From positions 124,001 through 188,000 of the forward strand of contig CAWFIB010000028.1 in the NCBI GenBank assembly GCA_963815775.1: 64,000 nt of DNA. Reading direction: 5' to 3'. This stretch comes from CAVVDY01 sp963815775 (GTDB lineage Bacteria > Acidobacteriota > Terriglobia > Terriglobales > Acidobacteriaceae). The position numbers and the translations under genes are program-made. Below are positions 45,886 to 54,569 of this stretch, one piece after another (positions within the stretch are counted from its first letter, which is position 1; every line of letters begins with the position of its first letter). Under the pieces are notes generated by a model. The model had not been told where the DNA came from. It ran no database searches and saw only the letters and a program-made list of their open reading frames with translations.

Positions 45886-46590
45886 ATGACACAGGACGAG
45901 CTATTACGAGTGGTGAAATTGAGCAAGGTGTTTCGCTCGGGCCATTCGGAGTTGGTGCTCTTTGACAATTTGTCATTTCAGGTACACACCGGCGAAATGC
46001 TCGCCATCATCGGCGAATCCGGTGCGGGAAAGAGTACCTTGTTACACATCCTCGGAGTTCTTGATCGTGCTTCCGCTGGTGACGTATACTTCGCCCAATC
46101 TGATTTGGGGAAGTTGTCGGAAGAAGATGCCGCTGAATTTCGCGGTCGGGAACTCGGGTTTGTCTGGCAGTTTCACTATCTGCTGCCGGAATTTACCGCG
46201 CTGGAAAACGTCGCCATGCCGCTGCTAATGCGCGGCGAGAGTCGGCGGAACGCGGAGCACCACGCACTGCGCTGGTTGCAAGAGGTCGGGTTAGAGGATC
46301 GGGCAGGTCACCGGTCCGGCGAGCTATCAGGCGGAGAGCAGCAACGGGTAGCGCTGGCACGTGCGCTGGTGCACGGGCCCAAACTCCTGATGGCCGACGA
46401 GCCAACCGGCGACCTCGACAGCCGGACAGCGGAAGCGGTATTTGAGTTGATCTCCAGGTTACATCGCGATCACAGCCTCACCTCGCTTATCGTTACCCAC
46501 AATCTTGCCTTTGCGCGTCGCTGCGACCGGGTTTTGCAACTGGAGCGGGGGCGATTGGTTGCGGTGTCGCCCGAATCGTTGATGACCTAG
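45886..46590 (+). CDS. lolD: ABC transporter ATP-binding protein, LolD/MacB type
   Basis: 234 residues from the ATG at 45886. Walker A 'IGESGAGKSTLLHILG' (about 42-57), Q-loop region 'LGFVWQFHYLLPEFTALENV', signature 'LSGGEQQRVALARAL', Walker B 'LLMADEPTGDLD' and H-loop 'IVTHN'. The 'FQFHxLLPEF' pattern is that of LolD, which drives release of lipoproteins to the outer membrane. No lolC/E permease gene lies next to it. Confidence 0.88.
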   Translation: MTQDELLRVVKLSKVFRSGHSELVLFDNLSFQVHTGEMLAIIGESGAGKSTLLHILGVLDRASAGDVYFAQSDLGKLSEEDAAEFRGRELGFVWQFHYLLPEFTALENVAMPLLMRGESRRNAEHHALRWLQEVGLEDRAGHRSGELSGGEQQRVALARALVHGPKLLMADEPTGDLDSRTAEAVFELISRLHRDHSLTSLIVTHNLAFARRCDRVLQLERGRLVAVSPESLMT

Positions 46591-46763
46591 GAACAGGAGG
46601 GCTCAGTACGGGTTTAAGACAGAAGAGCAGGAACCGTGGGGTTCCAAAACGACCCTCAAAAAGGGTGATCTAACAAGGCACAGCAGATTTGGGTTTTCAG
46701 GGACTAAGTTCGGCGTCAGAATAGAACACAAGGATACGGCCCCGGAAGCTCCGGAGAGGTTAA

Positions 46764-49211
46764 ATGTTCGAACGGTACACGGAAAAGGCCCGACGCGTCA
46801 TTTTCTTTGCGCGCTACGAAGCCAGCCAGTTTGGTTCTCCTTACATCGAGACGGAGCATCTGCTGCTGGGTCTTCTGCGCGAAGACAAGGCGCTCACTAA
46901 TCGCTTCCTTCGCTCACACGCATCAGTGGAGTCCATCCGCAAGCAGATCGAAGGGCACACTACGATCCGGGAGAAGGTCTCAACTTCCGTGGACCTGCCC
47001 TTAAGCAACGAGTGCAAGCGGGTGTTGGCGTACGCCGCTGAAGAGGCCGAGCGCCTTTCCCATAAGCACATTGGGACCGAGCACCTGCTGCTGGGTCTGC
47101 TGCGTGAGGAGAAGTGTTTTGCAGCGGAGATTCTGCACGAGCGCGGATTGCGGCTTTCCTCGATCCGCGAGGAACTGGCCCGCACCTCGCAGGAGAAAGC
47201 TCAGCCGGCGCAGCGTTCGCGGGAGTCTTCCCTACTGTCCGAGTTCTCGCGCGACCTAACGCAGTCCGCTATGGACAACCAGCTCGATCCTCTGGTTGGC
47301 CGGGAAGCGGAACTGGAGCGCGTCGTCCAGATTCTCTGTCGCCGCACCAAAAATAATCCGGTGCTGATCGGCGAGCCGGGCGTTGGCAAGACGGCCATCG
47401 TTGAGGGACTGGCGCAGCGCATCGCTGATGGTGAGGTGCCATCATTCCTGGCCGACAAACGCATTCTTGCCCTTGATCTTTCCTTGATCGTTGCGGGAAC
47501 CAAGTACCGCGGCCAGTTCGAAGAACGCTTGAAGACCATCATGAAAGAGCTGATGGAATCGCAAAATTCCATCATCTTCATCGACGAGCTGCACACGCTG
47601 GTTGGTGCAGGATCGGCGGAAGGTTCGCTGGATGCCGCCAACATCCTGAAGCCCGCGCTTTCGCGCGGCGAGATTCAGTGCATTGGCGCAACCACGCCGT
47701 CGGAATACCGCAAGTCGATCGAGAAAGATCGCTCGCTTGAACGCCGCTTCCAGGCGGTCAAAGTTCCGCCGCCAAACGAAGCCGATGCGGTGAAGATTCT
47801 ATTCGGCATTAAAGAGCGCTACGAAAAGTTCCACGCCGTCAGCTACACCGATGAGGCCATCAACTACTCGGTGTCGCACTCCAACCGCTATCTGCCGGAC
47901 CGCTTTTTGCCGGACAAGGCCATCGACCTTATCGACGAGGCCGGTGCCCGCGTAAAGTTGCGCCAGACTTCGCTGCCCGATGACATCACTGAGGTCCAGA
48001 AACGGATCAAGTTCATCGTGCACCGTATGGAAAACGCCATCGCGAACCACGAGTTCGAGAAGGCGCGCTTCTACTCCGACGAGGAGCGCAAGGAGCGCGA
48101 GAACCTGCGCGCCTTGCGGGAGAAGTATCACCTTGATGAGTCCTCGACCGGCGTGGTTAGCCGCGAAGACATCGAAGATGTTGTGTCGCGCTGGACTGGT
48201 GTGCCGATCGCCTCGATCAAGGAAGAGGAAAGCCAGAAGCTGCTTCGCATCGAAGAAGAGCTGCACCGACGTGTCATCTCGCAGGACCGGGCGATCTCCG
48301 CCCTGGCCCGAGCGATTCGGCGCTCGCGTGCCGGCCTGAAGAGCCCGAACCGGCCGATTGGCTCGTTCCTGTTCCTCGGCCCCACGGGTGTCGGCAAGAC
48401 CGAAGTCGCCCGCACCCTGGCGCAGTTCATGTTCGGCAGCGAAAAAGCCCTGGTTCGCTTCGACATGTCGGAGTTCATGGAGAAGCACTCCGTCTCCAAG
48501 CTCATCGGCTCGCCCCCGGGATACGTCGGCTACGAAGAGGGCGGCCAGCTCACCGAGCGGGTGAAGCGGGCACCCTACTCGGTCGTGCTGCTGGACGAAG
48601 TCGAGAAGGCGCACCCTGACCTGTTCAATATCCTGCTGCAGGTGTTTGAAGACGGTCAGCTCACCGATGGTTTGGGCAATACCGTAGATTTCAAGAACGC
48701 GATCATCATCATGACTTCGAACATCGGCGCGCGTCATCTGCAGAAGCGCACCGGCCTGGGCTTTCAGACCGATCAGGAAGACATGGTGGCGGGCAAAGTT
48801 GAGGACATGGTCAGGAACGAGGTGAAGCGCACCTTCAACCCTGAATTCCTCAATCGTCTCGACGAGGTCATCATCTTCAACGCCCTGAGTGAGGCTGATC
48901 TCATCCAGATCGTGGAGCTCATGGTGAACCAGCTGAACACCAACCTGGCGCAGCGCGCCATCACGGTCACGGTGACGGAAGACGCCCGAAAGTGGATCTT
49001 GCACAAGACCGTGGCCGACCGCACCTACGGAGCTCGTCCGCTGCGGCGTGCCCTGCAGAAGTATATTGAGGACCCGCTGTCGGAGGCCCTCATCCAAGGT
49101 ACATTCCAGCAGCGCCCGGCGTTCATCGAGGTCTATCTTGAGAACGATCAGCTCTTCTATCGTCCGGTTGGCGAGGAGAAGAATGAGGGCGTACTGCTGT
49201 ACAGCAACTGA
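46764..49211 (+). CDS. clpC: ClpC-type AAA+ ATPase of the Clp protease
   Basis: 815 residues. Two Clp N-repeats occur at about 1-145 ('YIETEHLLLGLLREDKAL', 'HIGTEHLLLGLLREEKC'). The first AAA module has Walker A 'GEPGVGKTA' and Walker B 'SIIFIDELHTL'. A middle coiled-coil region with a short ClpC-type insert follows ('FEKARFYSDEERKERENL'). The second AAA module has 'GPTGVGKTE' and 'VVLLDEVEKAH'. It feeds substrates to ClpP. GGAGAGG precedes the ATG and a terminator follows. Confidence 0.95.
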   Translation: MFERYTEKARRVIFFARYEASQFGSPYIETEHLLLGLLREDKALTNRFLRSHASVESIRKQIEGHTTIREKVSTSVDLPLSNECKRVLAYAAEEAERLSHKHIGTEHLLLGLLREEKCFAAEILHERGLRLSSIREELARTSQEKAQPAQRSRESSLLSEFSRDLTQSAMDNQLDPLVGREAELERVVQILCRRTKNNPVLIGEPGVGKTAIVEGLAQRIADGEVPSFLADKRILALDLSLIVAGTKYRGQFEERLKTIMKELMESQNSIIFIDELHTLVGAGSAEGSLDAANILKPALSRGEIQCIGATTPSEYRKSIEKDRSLERRFQAVKVPPPNEADAVKILFGIKERYEKFHAVSYTDEAINYSVSHSNRYLPDRFLPDKAIDLIDEAGARVKLRQTSLPDDITEVQKRIKFIVHRMENAIANHEFEKARFYSDEERKERENLRALREKYHLDESSTGVVSREDIEDVVSRWTGVPIASIKEEESQKLLRIEEELHRRVISQDRAISALARAIRRSRAGLKSPNRPIGSFLFLGPTGVGKTEVARTLAQFMFGSEKALVRFDMSEFMEKHSVSKLIGSPPGYVGYEEGGQLTERVKRAPYSVVLLDEVEKAHPDLFNILLQVFEDGQLTDGLGNTVDFKNAIIIMTSNIGARHLQKRTGLGFQTDQEDMVAGKVEDMVRNEVKRTFNPEFLNRLDEVIIFNALSEADLIQIVELMVNQLNTNLAQRAITVTVTEDARKWILHKTVADRTYGARPLRRALQKYIEDPLSEALIQGTFQQRPAFIEVYLENDQLFYRPVGEEKNEGVLLYSN

Positions 49212-49230
49212 AGACGTACCAAAGCATCGC

Positions 49231-49265
49231 AAAGGGAGCGTCTTGCCGCGCTCCCTTTTATTTTG
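49231..49265 (+). terminator. rho-independent terminator of clpC
   Basis: Stem AAAGGGAGCG / CGCTCCCTTT with an 8-base loop, followed by TATTTTG, 19 bp after the clpC stop. Confidence 0.85.
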
Positions 49266-49608
49266 CGCTAACCATCTTTCAGGTGAAGCACGGGCGCTGC
49301 TACTCAGCCCTTAGAGTGCGGGATTAAGGCCACATTGTCTCAAACTGGTAGCTAGCCAGCGTCAGACTGGCCTGCAATCCCGACCCTGTCGACTATTGCC
49401 TATTGGTCAGCATAGAGCTTCCTCGGGCTGCATTCGTTGGTCTTGTGAAAACGCTTTGGGCAAGCGGCCGGGAAAAATCAGCCACCTCATTCGGCATGAC
49501 CAAGGAATAGTACCGGGATGGTCTACTTCCACATTGACTTCGCTTTAAACCGATGCTAACGTGCGACTTGCAGTGGATCTAGTCAGGTGGAGAGGGTTCC
49601 AGATCACA
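49266..49608. other. 343-bp gap holding the promoter of the PEP-CTERM gene
   Basis: No coding frame is convincing. The only feature I can support is the promoter at 49534-49562, listed separately. Confidence 0.5.
49534..49562 (+). promoter_or_regulatory. sigma-70 promoter of the first PEP-CTERM paralogue
   Basis: TTGACT (49534-49539), 17-bp spacer, TAACGT (49557-49562). It lies 47 bp before the ATG at 49609. Confidence 0.5.
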
Positions 49609-50298
49609 ATGAAATCAAGCAGATTCTTGCTGTTGTGTTGTTGTCTTATCGCTCTTTCGATGTTGCCGGCTCAGGTTTTTGCCGATGCTTTCTGCAGCGA
49701 CCCGGCGCCGTATCAGTATCAGAGCTGCGGGGTAGTTGCAGATACCAACACCTTCACGGTTGCCGCCCGGGGCCTCATCACCGGTATAGACATGTTCTTC
49801 GGCGGCTATCACGCCGACTTCTCGAGTTCCATCCATGCCCTGGTCTGGAGGGACAACCAACTGGTGTATACCGGTGCAGAAACGCCTTTGAATATGGACC
49901 AGAGGTTGTATCAGCGGTTCGAGTTAGTTCCGGCCAATGAGTTGCAAGTTGGCGATCAGATCGAATTCGTCCTCCATGTGAACGACCCGAACGGGGCCCA
50001 GGACTACTACAGCTCGGATCTGAACAAAAATGTAGATGGCCTCAACCACGTTTGGGCCGAGACGATAACGAACGGCCAGTGCGTGATATTCGCCGGCCCA
50101 TGTGCCTATCTGGGCTTCGAGGATCTGCCACAACAGGAGGGCAGCGACTTCGACTACAACGACTTCAAGGCGTGGATGATCGGATTCGATGTCTCGACTG
50201 GGAATTCAGCCAATCCGGTTCCTGAGCCTTCGTCGGTCCTTTTGCTGACCGGCGCCCCGCTGGCATTTGCGGTAAGTAAGCTTCGGCGTTTTTTGTAA
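49609..50298 (+). CDS. PEP-CTERM sorted exported protein, paralogue 1
   Basis: 229 residues. Signal peptide (LLLCCCLIALSMLPAQVFA), a globular domain with DUF4114-like features ('EFVLHVNDPNGAQDYYSSDL', 'FEDLPQQEGSDFDYNDFKAW'), and a C-terminal sorting signal: Val-Pro-Glu-Pro, hydrophobic helix, then 'SKLRRFL'. Such proteins are cleaved and anchored by exosortase, usually in biofilm-forming Gram-negative bacteria. Very similar to the next gene in length and sequence. It has its own promoter. Confidence 0.88.
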   Translation: MKSSRFLLLCCCLIALSMLPAQVFADAFCSDPAPYQYQSCGVVADTNTFTVAARGLITGIDMFFGGYHADFSSSIHALVWRDNQLVYTGAETPLNMDQRLYQRFELVPANELQVGDQIEFVLHVNDPNGAQDYYSSDLNKNVDGLNHVWAETITNGQCVIFAGPCAYLGFEDLPQQEGSDFDYNDFKAWMIGFDVSTGNSANPVPEPSSVLLLTGAPLAFAVSKLRRFL

Positions 50299-50557
50299 TG
50301 CCTCCAAGGGTCTGACCGTCCGGATTGAGAAATCGGGGTGGCAGACCCTCTGTTCCTTCACAGCACGGTCCTCTGAGTTGTGCAAGCCGCAGATTTTGAA
50401 CGTTGGCGATTTCTTTTCAAAGATACGTTCCTTGAGTTAAGAATCTGCCGACGCTTGCCTGAAAAGTGGCAGAATCGAATGGCCGGATGCCGCTTCCCCT
50501 TCCTCGTTTGTTGGTCCACATCCGGCTGATTATCCGGCACTGCGCACGCTAGTGCTA

Positions 50558-50587
50558 TTGACAGCAGAACCAATTCGGCCATAAGAT
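50558..50587 (+). promoter_or_regulatory. sigma-70 promoter of the second PEP-CTERM paralogue
   Basis: Consensus TTGACA (50558-50563), 18-bp spacer, TAAGAT (50582-50587). The predicted start leaves a leader of about 55 bases that includes the 14-bp duplication. Confidence 0.55.
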
Positions 50588-50611
50588 TTTCGCGCCTCAG
50601 TGTTGGTTAAG

Positions 50612-50639
50612 TGTGCGGAAAGGTATGTGCGGAAAGGTA
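50612..50639 (+). repeat. 14-bp perfect tandem duplication in the leader
   Basis: TGTGCGGAAAGGTA occurs twice in direct succession (50612-50625 and 50626-50639), each copy carrying a GGAAAGG that could pair with 16S rRNA. The nearest ribosome site to the ATG at 50651 is the second copy plus GTAGAGG. Confidence 0.7.
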
Positions 50640-50650
50640 GAGGTTCTGCT

Positions 50651-51340
50651 ATGAAACTGCGTTCCTTCGCTTTGGCGTGCGGTGTGCTTCTGGTTCTTTC
50701 ATGTTTCTCGACCCAAGGTTTTGCTGACGCATTTTGCACTGACCCCCCACCATACCAGTACCAGAGTTGCGGGGTAGTCGCGCCGACAAATACCTTTGTC
50801 GCTAACGTTCTCGGGTTCGGCGTTAACATGATTTTCCGTGGCTTTCACGCCGATTTCTCCAGCTCCATAAACGCGCTGGTCTTCAGAGACGGCGCACTGG
50901 TCTACACCGGCGCTGATACGCCTTTAAACACAGACATGCACCAATATCAATTCGCCAATCTGGTTCCGGCTAGCGAAGTGCAAACCGGAGATCAGATTGA
51001 ACTCGTCCTGCACGTGAATGACCCGAACGGACCCCAGGATTACTACAGCTCAGAGCTAAACAAAAACTTAGACGGCCTCAACCACACTTGGGCCCAAAGG
51101 TTGACTAACGGCCAGTGCGTAATCATCGCCGGTCCGTGTACCTATGTGGGATTCGAGGACTTACCGATGCAGGAGGGCAGTGATTTCGATTACAACGATT
51201 TCATGGCGTGGATTTTCGGAATGCATATCGATAACGGGGGTGTCGCTAACCTGAACTCAGTTCCCGAACCCTCTTCGATTCTGCTGCTGACGGGTGCTCC
51301 TCTGGCGTTCTTGCTGGGCAAGTTTAGACGTCGGCTGTAG
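50651..51340 (+). CDS. PEP-CTERM sorted exported protein, paralogue 2
   Basis: 229 residues, the same length as its neighbour. Shared segments include 'YQYQSCGVVA', 'HADFSSSI', 'VLHVNDPNGPQDYYSSEL' and 'QEGSDFDYNDF'. The C-terminal signal is Val-Pro-Glu-Pro-Ser-Ser, a hydrophobic helix, then 'GKFRRRL'. It is clearly a tandem duplicate. Many codon differences are visible between the copies, so the duplication is not recent. Confidence 0.88.
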   Translation: MKLRSFALACGVLLVLSCFSTQGFADAFCTDPPPYQYQSCGVVAPTNTFVANVLGFGVNMIFRGFHADFSSSINALVFRDGALVYTGADTPLNTDMHQYQFANLVPASEVQTGDQIELVLHVNDPNGPQDYYSSELNKNLDGLNHTWAQRLTNGQCVIIAGPCTYVGFEDLPMQEGSDFDYNDFMAWIFGMHIDNGGVANLNSVPEPSSILLLTGAPLAFLLGKFRRRL

Positions 51341-51363
51341 TCCGCTGGTACTGCCTAACCTTG

Positions 51364-51399
51364 ACGCCGAAAGACACGCTCTTTCGGCGTTGCCCTTTC
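51364..51399 (+). terminator. terminator hairpin after the PEP-CTERM pair
   Basis: Perfect 11-bp stem ACGCCGAAAGA / TCTTTCGGCGT with a 5-base loop (51364-51390), followed by TGCCCTTTCA. The T-tract is weak. Confidence 0.6.
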
Positions 51400-51475
51400 A
51401 GGCCGCCCCGTCGGCGTAAAGTGGGCACTGCCTTAAACTGAGATTGCACTTAATCCCCAGACAGGACTGTTACCC

Positions 51476-51754
51476 GTGACCGAACCAACCTATGAAGAAC
51501 TGAAAGCTAAATTGGCGGCGGCAGAACAGCAGCTCAAAGGTCGCAAACGCGGTTCCATTGACTTCAAAGTCAGCGAGAAGGGCGCGGTCAGCGTCTATGG
51601 CCTGGGCCGCTTCCCTGTCACCCTGTACTACGAGCAGTGGGTCCGGCTACTTGAGAATGCTGATGCCCTGCGCGAATTCATGGAGCAGAACAAGTCCAGC
51701 CTCAAGCTCAAGACCGCCGAGCCAGCGGCTGGAGACGCTGGAGGGCAAAGCTAG
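51476..51754 (+). CDS. small conserved-looking protein of unknown function
   Basis: 92 residues from a GTG. An N-terminal helix (residues about 5-22, 'YEELKAKLAAAEQQLKGR') is followed by a compact segment, 'IDFKVSEKGAVSVYGLGRFP' and 'VTLYYEQWVRLLENADALRE'. The 'SVYGLGRFPVTLY' pattern looks like a conserved small fold, but I cannot name it. It is soluble and an intracellular location is likely. Confidence 0.6.
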   Translation: MTEPTYEELKAKLAAAEQQLKGRKRGSIDFKVSEKGAVSVYGLGRFPVTLYYEQWVRLLENADALREFMEQNKSSLKLKTAEPAAGDAGGQS

Positions 51755-51773
51755 AGGCTCGGCCTGCCGCCTT

Positions 51774-51799
51774 CCAGGGCGGTTATCCAACCGCCCTGG
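51774..51799. terminator. hairpin between convergent genes
   Basis: Perfect 11-bp stem CCAGGGCGGTT / AACCGCCCTGG with a 4-base loop, between the small protein (+) and the M48 protease (-). There is no T-tract on the plus strand. Confidence 0.5.
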
Positions 51800-51814
51800 T
51801 CCGTCTAGTCTAGC

Positions 51815-53203
51815 TCACTGCCCTGTCGGATGGCCTGGACTTTCGCTCTCTGCTGCTGCCGGACAAGCGGGCGGCTCGAACAGGCTCATGTTCTCCTTCT
51901 TCCATTGCATCGAGCGGTGAATGCGGTTGTAGCCGCTGGGATGATCGAAGAAGATGAACTCCTCGATCGGTCCGGGCCGCATCTTGCGATACTCGCCCAG
52001 GTGTAGCGCGGCCCGGGCAAATCCGTCCGGCTGACGGCTGGCGTTCAGCCCGAACATGTCGGCTTCGGCTTCTTCCGTACGTGTCTGTGTGTTCTGGATG
52101 GGCGTCAGCACGAAGAAGAAGATCGAGGCCAGAAGTACGACTAGCGGAAGAACCGCCGGGTCGCCAATCCCACGGATCTGCCACTTCTCGCCCCAGCGTG
52201 CCAGGCTCCAGTCCAGCGACCACTTCAGGAAACCGAAGAAGCAGACCGCTACGATCAGCATGAACATGATCGTCTTGGGAATGTGGTTGAGCACATAATG
52301 CCCCATTTCGTGACCCATTACCGCTTCGATCTCTTCCGGTGAGCCACGACGCAGAAGATTGTCGTTCAGGGTGATGCGCATGGTCTGGCCGAAGCCGCTT
52401 ACATTGGCGCTCATGCGCGTTGTCTGGCGCGAAGCATCAACCTCATAAACGTCATGCGCGGGAATGCCGTTGGCTTGCGCCATGGTGAGAATCGGTTGCG
52501 TGATCTTCGGATCGTTCAGCCGGGTGACCTTGTTGAATATTGGCACCAGGTAAACCGGGGCGATCATCACGGTGAACACGACGAAGACCATGGTGACCAC
52601 GGCCCCCCAAATCCACCAGGTACGCGGCAGCCGACGCACGATGGCGAACAGCAGGACGACCAGCGCGCCGCCCAGCACCACATTAATGGCGAGCCCCTTC
52701 ATTTGATCGCCCAGCCACGGACCGAACGTCTGCGTCGCCAGGCCGTACTGGTGCTCGCGAATGTAGCCCTCGTAGATGGCCAGCGGAGCGCCAAGCAGGG
52801 TTACGACGATCAGGTATTCGACCCAGTAGAGGAAGGTCTGCAGCCAGCGAAACCGCGTGATACGCTCCGCCAGGTTGCGCATACCCGCCGACCAGCGAAG
52901 GTTCAGCAGCAGCAGGGCAACTACCGCCCCGTAAAGAAAGTCCCAAAGAATGAGCCAGTAACCGCCCTCGAAATAAGCAGTGGACCGGGCCTGGGCCGAG
53001 GCCGGCATCTCCGCCAAATACGCTTCGGTGGCGGCATCGACATCGAAATGATCGGACGCCTGCGCGGCAGCCGGAATCGTCGTAGGAATATCAATCTGGC
53101 TCTTGTCGAGCTTGGCTGCGTCGCCGGATTGTGCCAAACAGCAGCAGGTTAGCCATAGGAGCAACCCTGCGGTCGCGCCTAGTGTGCGGAAGTGTTTGGT
53201 CAT
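51815..53203 (-). CDS. M48 (Ste24/CAAX-type) membrane metalloprotease
   Basis: 462 residues. Signal or first TM region, then a long Ste24-like membrane domain. The zinc motif HEMGH is in 'EAVMGHEMGHYVLNHIPKTI', with the third ligand Glu in 'TEEAEADMFGLN'. 'VYEVDASRQTTRMSANVSGF' and 'FFDHPSGYNRI' complete the family pattern. Probably inner-membrane protein quality control. In bacteria there is no evidence of prenylated substrates. Confidence 0.92.
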   Translation of the reverse strand: MTKHFRTLGATAGLLLWLTCCCLAQSGDAAKLDKSQIDIPTTIPAAAQASDHFDVDAATEAYLAEMPASAQARSTAYFEGGYWLILWDFLYGAVVALLLLNLRWSAGMRNLAERITRFRWLQTFLYWVEYLIVVTLLGAPLAIYEGYIREHQYGLATQTFGPWLGDQMKGLAINVVLGGALVVLLFAIVRRLPRTWWIWGAVVTMVFVVFTVMIAPVYLVPIFNKVTRLNDPKITQPILTMAQANGIPAHDVYEVDASRQTTRMSANVSGFGQTMRITLNDNLLRRGSPEEIEAVMGHEMGHYVLNHIPKTIMFMLIVAVCFFGFLKWSLDWSLARWGEKWQIRGIGDPAVLPLVVLLASIFFFVLTPIQNTQTRTEEAEADMFGLNASRQPDGFARAALHLGEYRKMRPGPIEEFIFFDHPSGYNRIHRSMQWKKENMSLFEPPACPAAAESESPGHPTGQ

Positions 53204-53340
53204 GTAGTTTCCTGTGTGTTGAAAGAGGATATTAGCCCAAGTCCAGTAGGATTACGATACGGTGGGACGAAAGGTTCCCATCTTCGGGTCAACAACTGAC
53301 CTCGCCGCCCCAGCCTCTTGTTGGAATGCCATAATCAAAC

Positions 53341-54498
53341 ATGCGCATCTTTCTCTCCGCGGGCGAAGCCTCCGGCGACATGTACGGTGCATGGCTTATG
53401 GAAGCACTGCGGGAGGAGCTGCGTGGACGTAGCGAGCTGCAAGAGCTTGAGTTCTTTGGCGTCGGCGGCGCAGCGATGCGCGCCGCTGGCTGCGACCTGG
53501 TGGTTAATGCAGATGAGATCGCGGTAGTTGGACTGGCGGAGGTTGTGCGGCACCTTCTGCGCATTTACGGGCTCTTCCACAAAATCGTTCAGGAGGTCGA
53601 GCGCCGCCGTCCCGATGTGGCCGTCCTGGTTGATTTTCCCGATTTCAATCTACGGCTGGCACGCCAGCTTCATCGCCGCGGCATTCGCGTGGTCTATTAC
53701 GTCAGTCCGCAACTTTGGGCGTGGCGCCAGTCGCGCGTCGAGTTGGTCCGGAAGTACGTGGCGAAGATGTTAGTGATCTTCCCTTTCGAAAAGAAGTTCT
53801 ACACCGACCACGGCGTGGATGCCGAATTTGTAGGGCATCCGCTTGCCGATGTGCCACTTCCCTCGTTGACCCGCGAAGACTTTGCGCAACCCTACGGCCT
53901 CGATCCATCCCGGACCTGGATCGCTCTCCTGCCGGGAAGCCGCCAGGGCGAGGTCAGCCGCATTTTTCCGACACTTTTGAAAACAGCACAACTTCTAGGC
54001 CCGGAATACGTTTACTTAGTTCCGGTGGCCTCTACCCTCAGGGCGCAATGGATGCGAACTTTTTTGCCGCACGGTCCGGAACTGACCGTCGTTCTCACCG
54101 ATGACGCGCAAGCCACGCTGGCCCACGCACGCGCCGCCGCGGTCGCGAGTGGAACCTCCACCTTGCAGGCGGCGCTGATCGGTACGCCGTTTGTGATGGT
54201 CTATCGCGTTGCGGCGTTATCCTGGAAATTCGGGCGGCCCCTGGTGAAGGTCGATCGCTTCGCTATGCCCAACCTGATTGCCAAACACGACATTGTCCCG
54301 GAGCTGGTGCAGGACAAATTCACCGCCGAACGGGTCGTCTCCGAGATCCGGCGCATCCTGCCGGATGGCAGTGAACGCGGCGCGATGGTCGAGGCATTTG
54401 GGGACCTACGTCACCGTTTGGGCGCCGATGCGTCTAATCTGCAGGCCAGCCGTCGGGCAGCCAGAGCGGTTCTCTCCGCCATGGGACGGGGAGCGTGA
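53341..54498 (+). CDS. lpxB: lipid-A-disaccharide synthase
   Basis: 385 residues, membrane-peripheral GT19 enzyme joining UDP-diacylglucosamine and lipid X. Hallmarks: 'LSAGEASGDMYGAWLMEAL', 'FFGVGGAAMRAAG', 'VDFPDFNLRLARQL', 'VYYVSPQLWAWRQSR', 'FVGHPLADV', 'LLPGSRQGEVSRI', 'ASGTSTLQAALIGTPFVMVY'. It shows the cell makes lipid A. Its stop overlaps a possible GTG of the next frame. Confidence 0.95.
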   Translation: MRIFLSAGEASGDMYGAWLMEALREELRGRSELQELEFFGVGGAAMRAAGCDLVVNADEIAVVGLAEVVRHLLRIYGLFHKIVQEVERRRPDVAVLVDFPDFNLRLARQLHRRGIRVVYYVSPQLWAWRQSRVELVRKYVAKMLVIFPFEKKFYTDHGVDAEFVGHPLADVPLPSLTREDFAQPYGLDPSRTWIALLPGSRQGEVSRIFPTLLKTAQLLGPEYVYLVPVASTLRAQWMRTFLPHGPELTVVLTDDAQATLAHARAAAVASGTSTLQAALIGTPFVMVYRVAALSWKFGRPLVKVDRFAMPNLIAKHDIVPELVQDKFTAERVVSEIRRILPDGSERGAMVEAFGDLRHRLGADASNLQASRRAARAVLSAMGRGA

Positions 54499-54569
54499 GT
54501 ATCTCAGGTGCATTTTCCCGTGTAAACTTTTCATCTATATTGACCAGCAGAGCAGGAGCTTTCTCCAGG

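Larger units (their letters stand above)
50299..50650. other. 352-bp gap between the PEP-CTERM paralogues
   Basis: Contains the promoter at 50558-50587 and a 14-bp tandem duplication at 50612-50639. I see no gene and no strong terminator after the first paralogue. Confidence 0.5.
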
